Assembly: GCF_016803135.1 (NCBI RefSeq)
Contig: NZ_JAEVFE010000008.1
Location: 28,626 to 92,625, forward strand
Length of the DNA stretch: 64,000 bases
Source of the DNA: Altererythrobacter sp. C41
Lineage (GTDB): Bacteria > Pseudomonadota > Alphaproteobacteria > Sphingomonadales > Sphingomonadaceae
Direction of reading: 5' to 3'
The notes beneath the pieces were generated by a model. That model had not been told where the DNA came from, ran no database searches, and saw only the letters and a list, made by a program, of their open reading frames with translations. Shown here one piece after another: positions 63,999 through 64,000 of this stretch (within the stretch, counting starts at the first letter, position 1; each line of letters starts with the position of its first letter). Made by a program: the position numbers and the translations under genes.

Positions 63999-64000
63999 TT

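Noticed and set aside
1..64000. CRISPR arrays, insertion sequences, prophage, rRNA
   Set aside because: No regularly spaced repeats, transposase or integrase motifs, phage structural genes or rRNA sequence were seen.

Overview
The window is high-GC DNA from an alphaproteobacterium, most probably a sphingomonad of the Erythrobacteraceae or a close relative. This rests on gene order: chvI next to pckA, rpsB-tsf, pyrH-frr-uppS-cdsA-dxr-rseP-bamA-skp, the ccmCDEFGHI run, mipZ, and dapF-mtaB-ftsY. It also rests on a canonical G-1:C73 tRNA-His, LexA boxes of the GTTC-N7-GTTC type, CtrA-type TTAA-N7-TTAA sites and a bacterial alternative oxidase. Nothing was searched against databases; names come from recognising motifs and neighbourhoods.

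Layout. 1-47900 is mostly core chromosome. It starts with the N-terminal part of a ChvI-like response regulator, divergent from PEP carboxykinase. Then come a lipoprotein, RlmB, tRNA-Tyr, a FabH-like synthase, a PAP2-type membrane enzyme, psd-pssA, and a small single-helix membrane protein behind a LexA-controlled promoter. rpsB-tsf follows, then the long envelope and lipid run pyrH-frr-uppS-cdsA-dxr-rseP-bamA-skp, fabZ, rpmE, tRNA-His, an amino-acid dehydrogenase, the cytochrome c maturation operon and kup. A leftward operon holds dapF-mtaB-ftsY-yciB. Next are a GGDEF-EAL protein, an EVE protein, a CsbD protein, an MFS permease, pgsA, mipZ, oxyR, rnd, aspS, acpP-fabF-mltG and a 2H phosphoesterase, ending at tRNA-Met.

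From the 3' end of tRNA-Met (47923) to 64000 the content is accessory. A TonB-dependent receptor is broken: a 5-bp tandem duplication shifts its frame, and its barrel is cut short exactly at the tRNA end. Next is an alpha/CS1-type chaperone-usher fimbrial cluster (49977-55391), with a perfect CtrA site in an AT-rich leader before the presumed pilin, and then a membrane diguanylate cyclase. After that comes an oxygen/NO module: FixJ, a haem-PAS FixL, an alternative oxidase, an odd receiver protein, a group III truncated haemoglobin and a DUF1971 protein. The last 2.5 kb looks lower in GC and holds poorly characterised genes.

How the genes work together. The core part is an envelope-building block: phospholipid head groups (psd, pssA, cdsA, pgsA), fatty acids (fabZ, acpP, fabF), isoprenoid and undecaprenyl carriers (dxr, uppS), outer-membrane assembly (bamA, skp, rseP) and cytochrome c assembly. 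The accessory part adds surface attachment and respiratory adaptation to low oxygen or nitric oxide. The strongest candidates for new biology are the SOS-promoter small membrane protein (8803-9208), the FixLJ-alternative oxidase-globin module (57155-61151) and the CtrA-linked fimbrial cluster.
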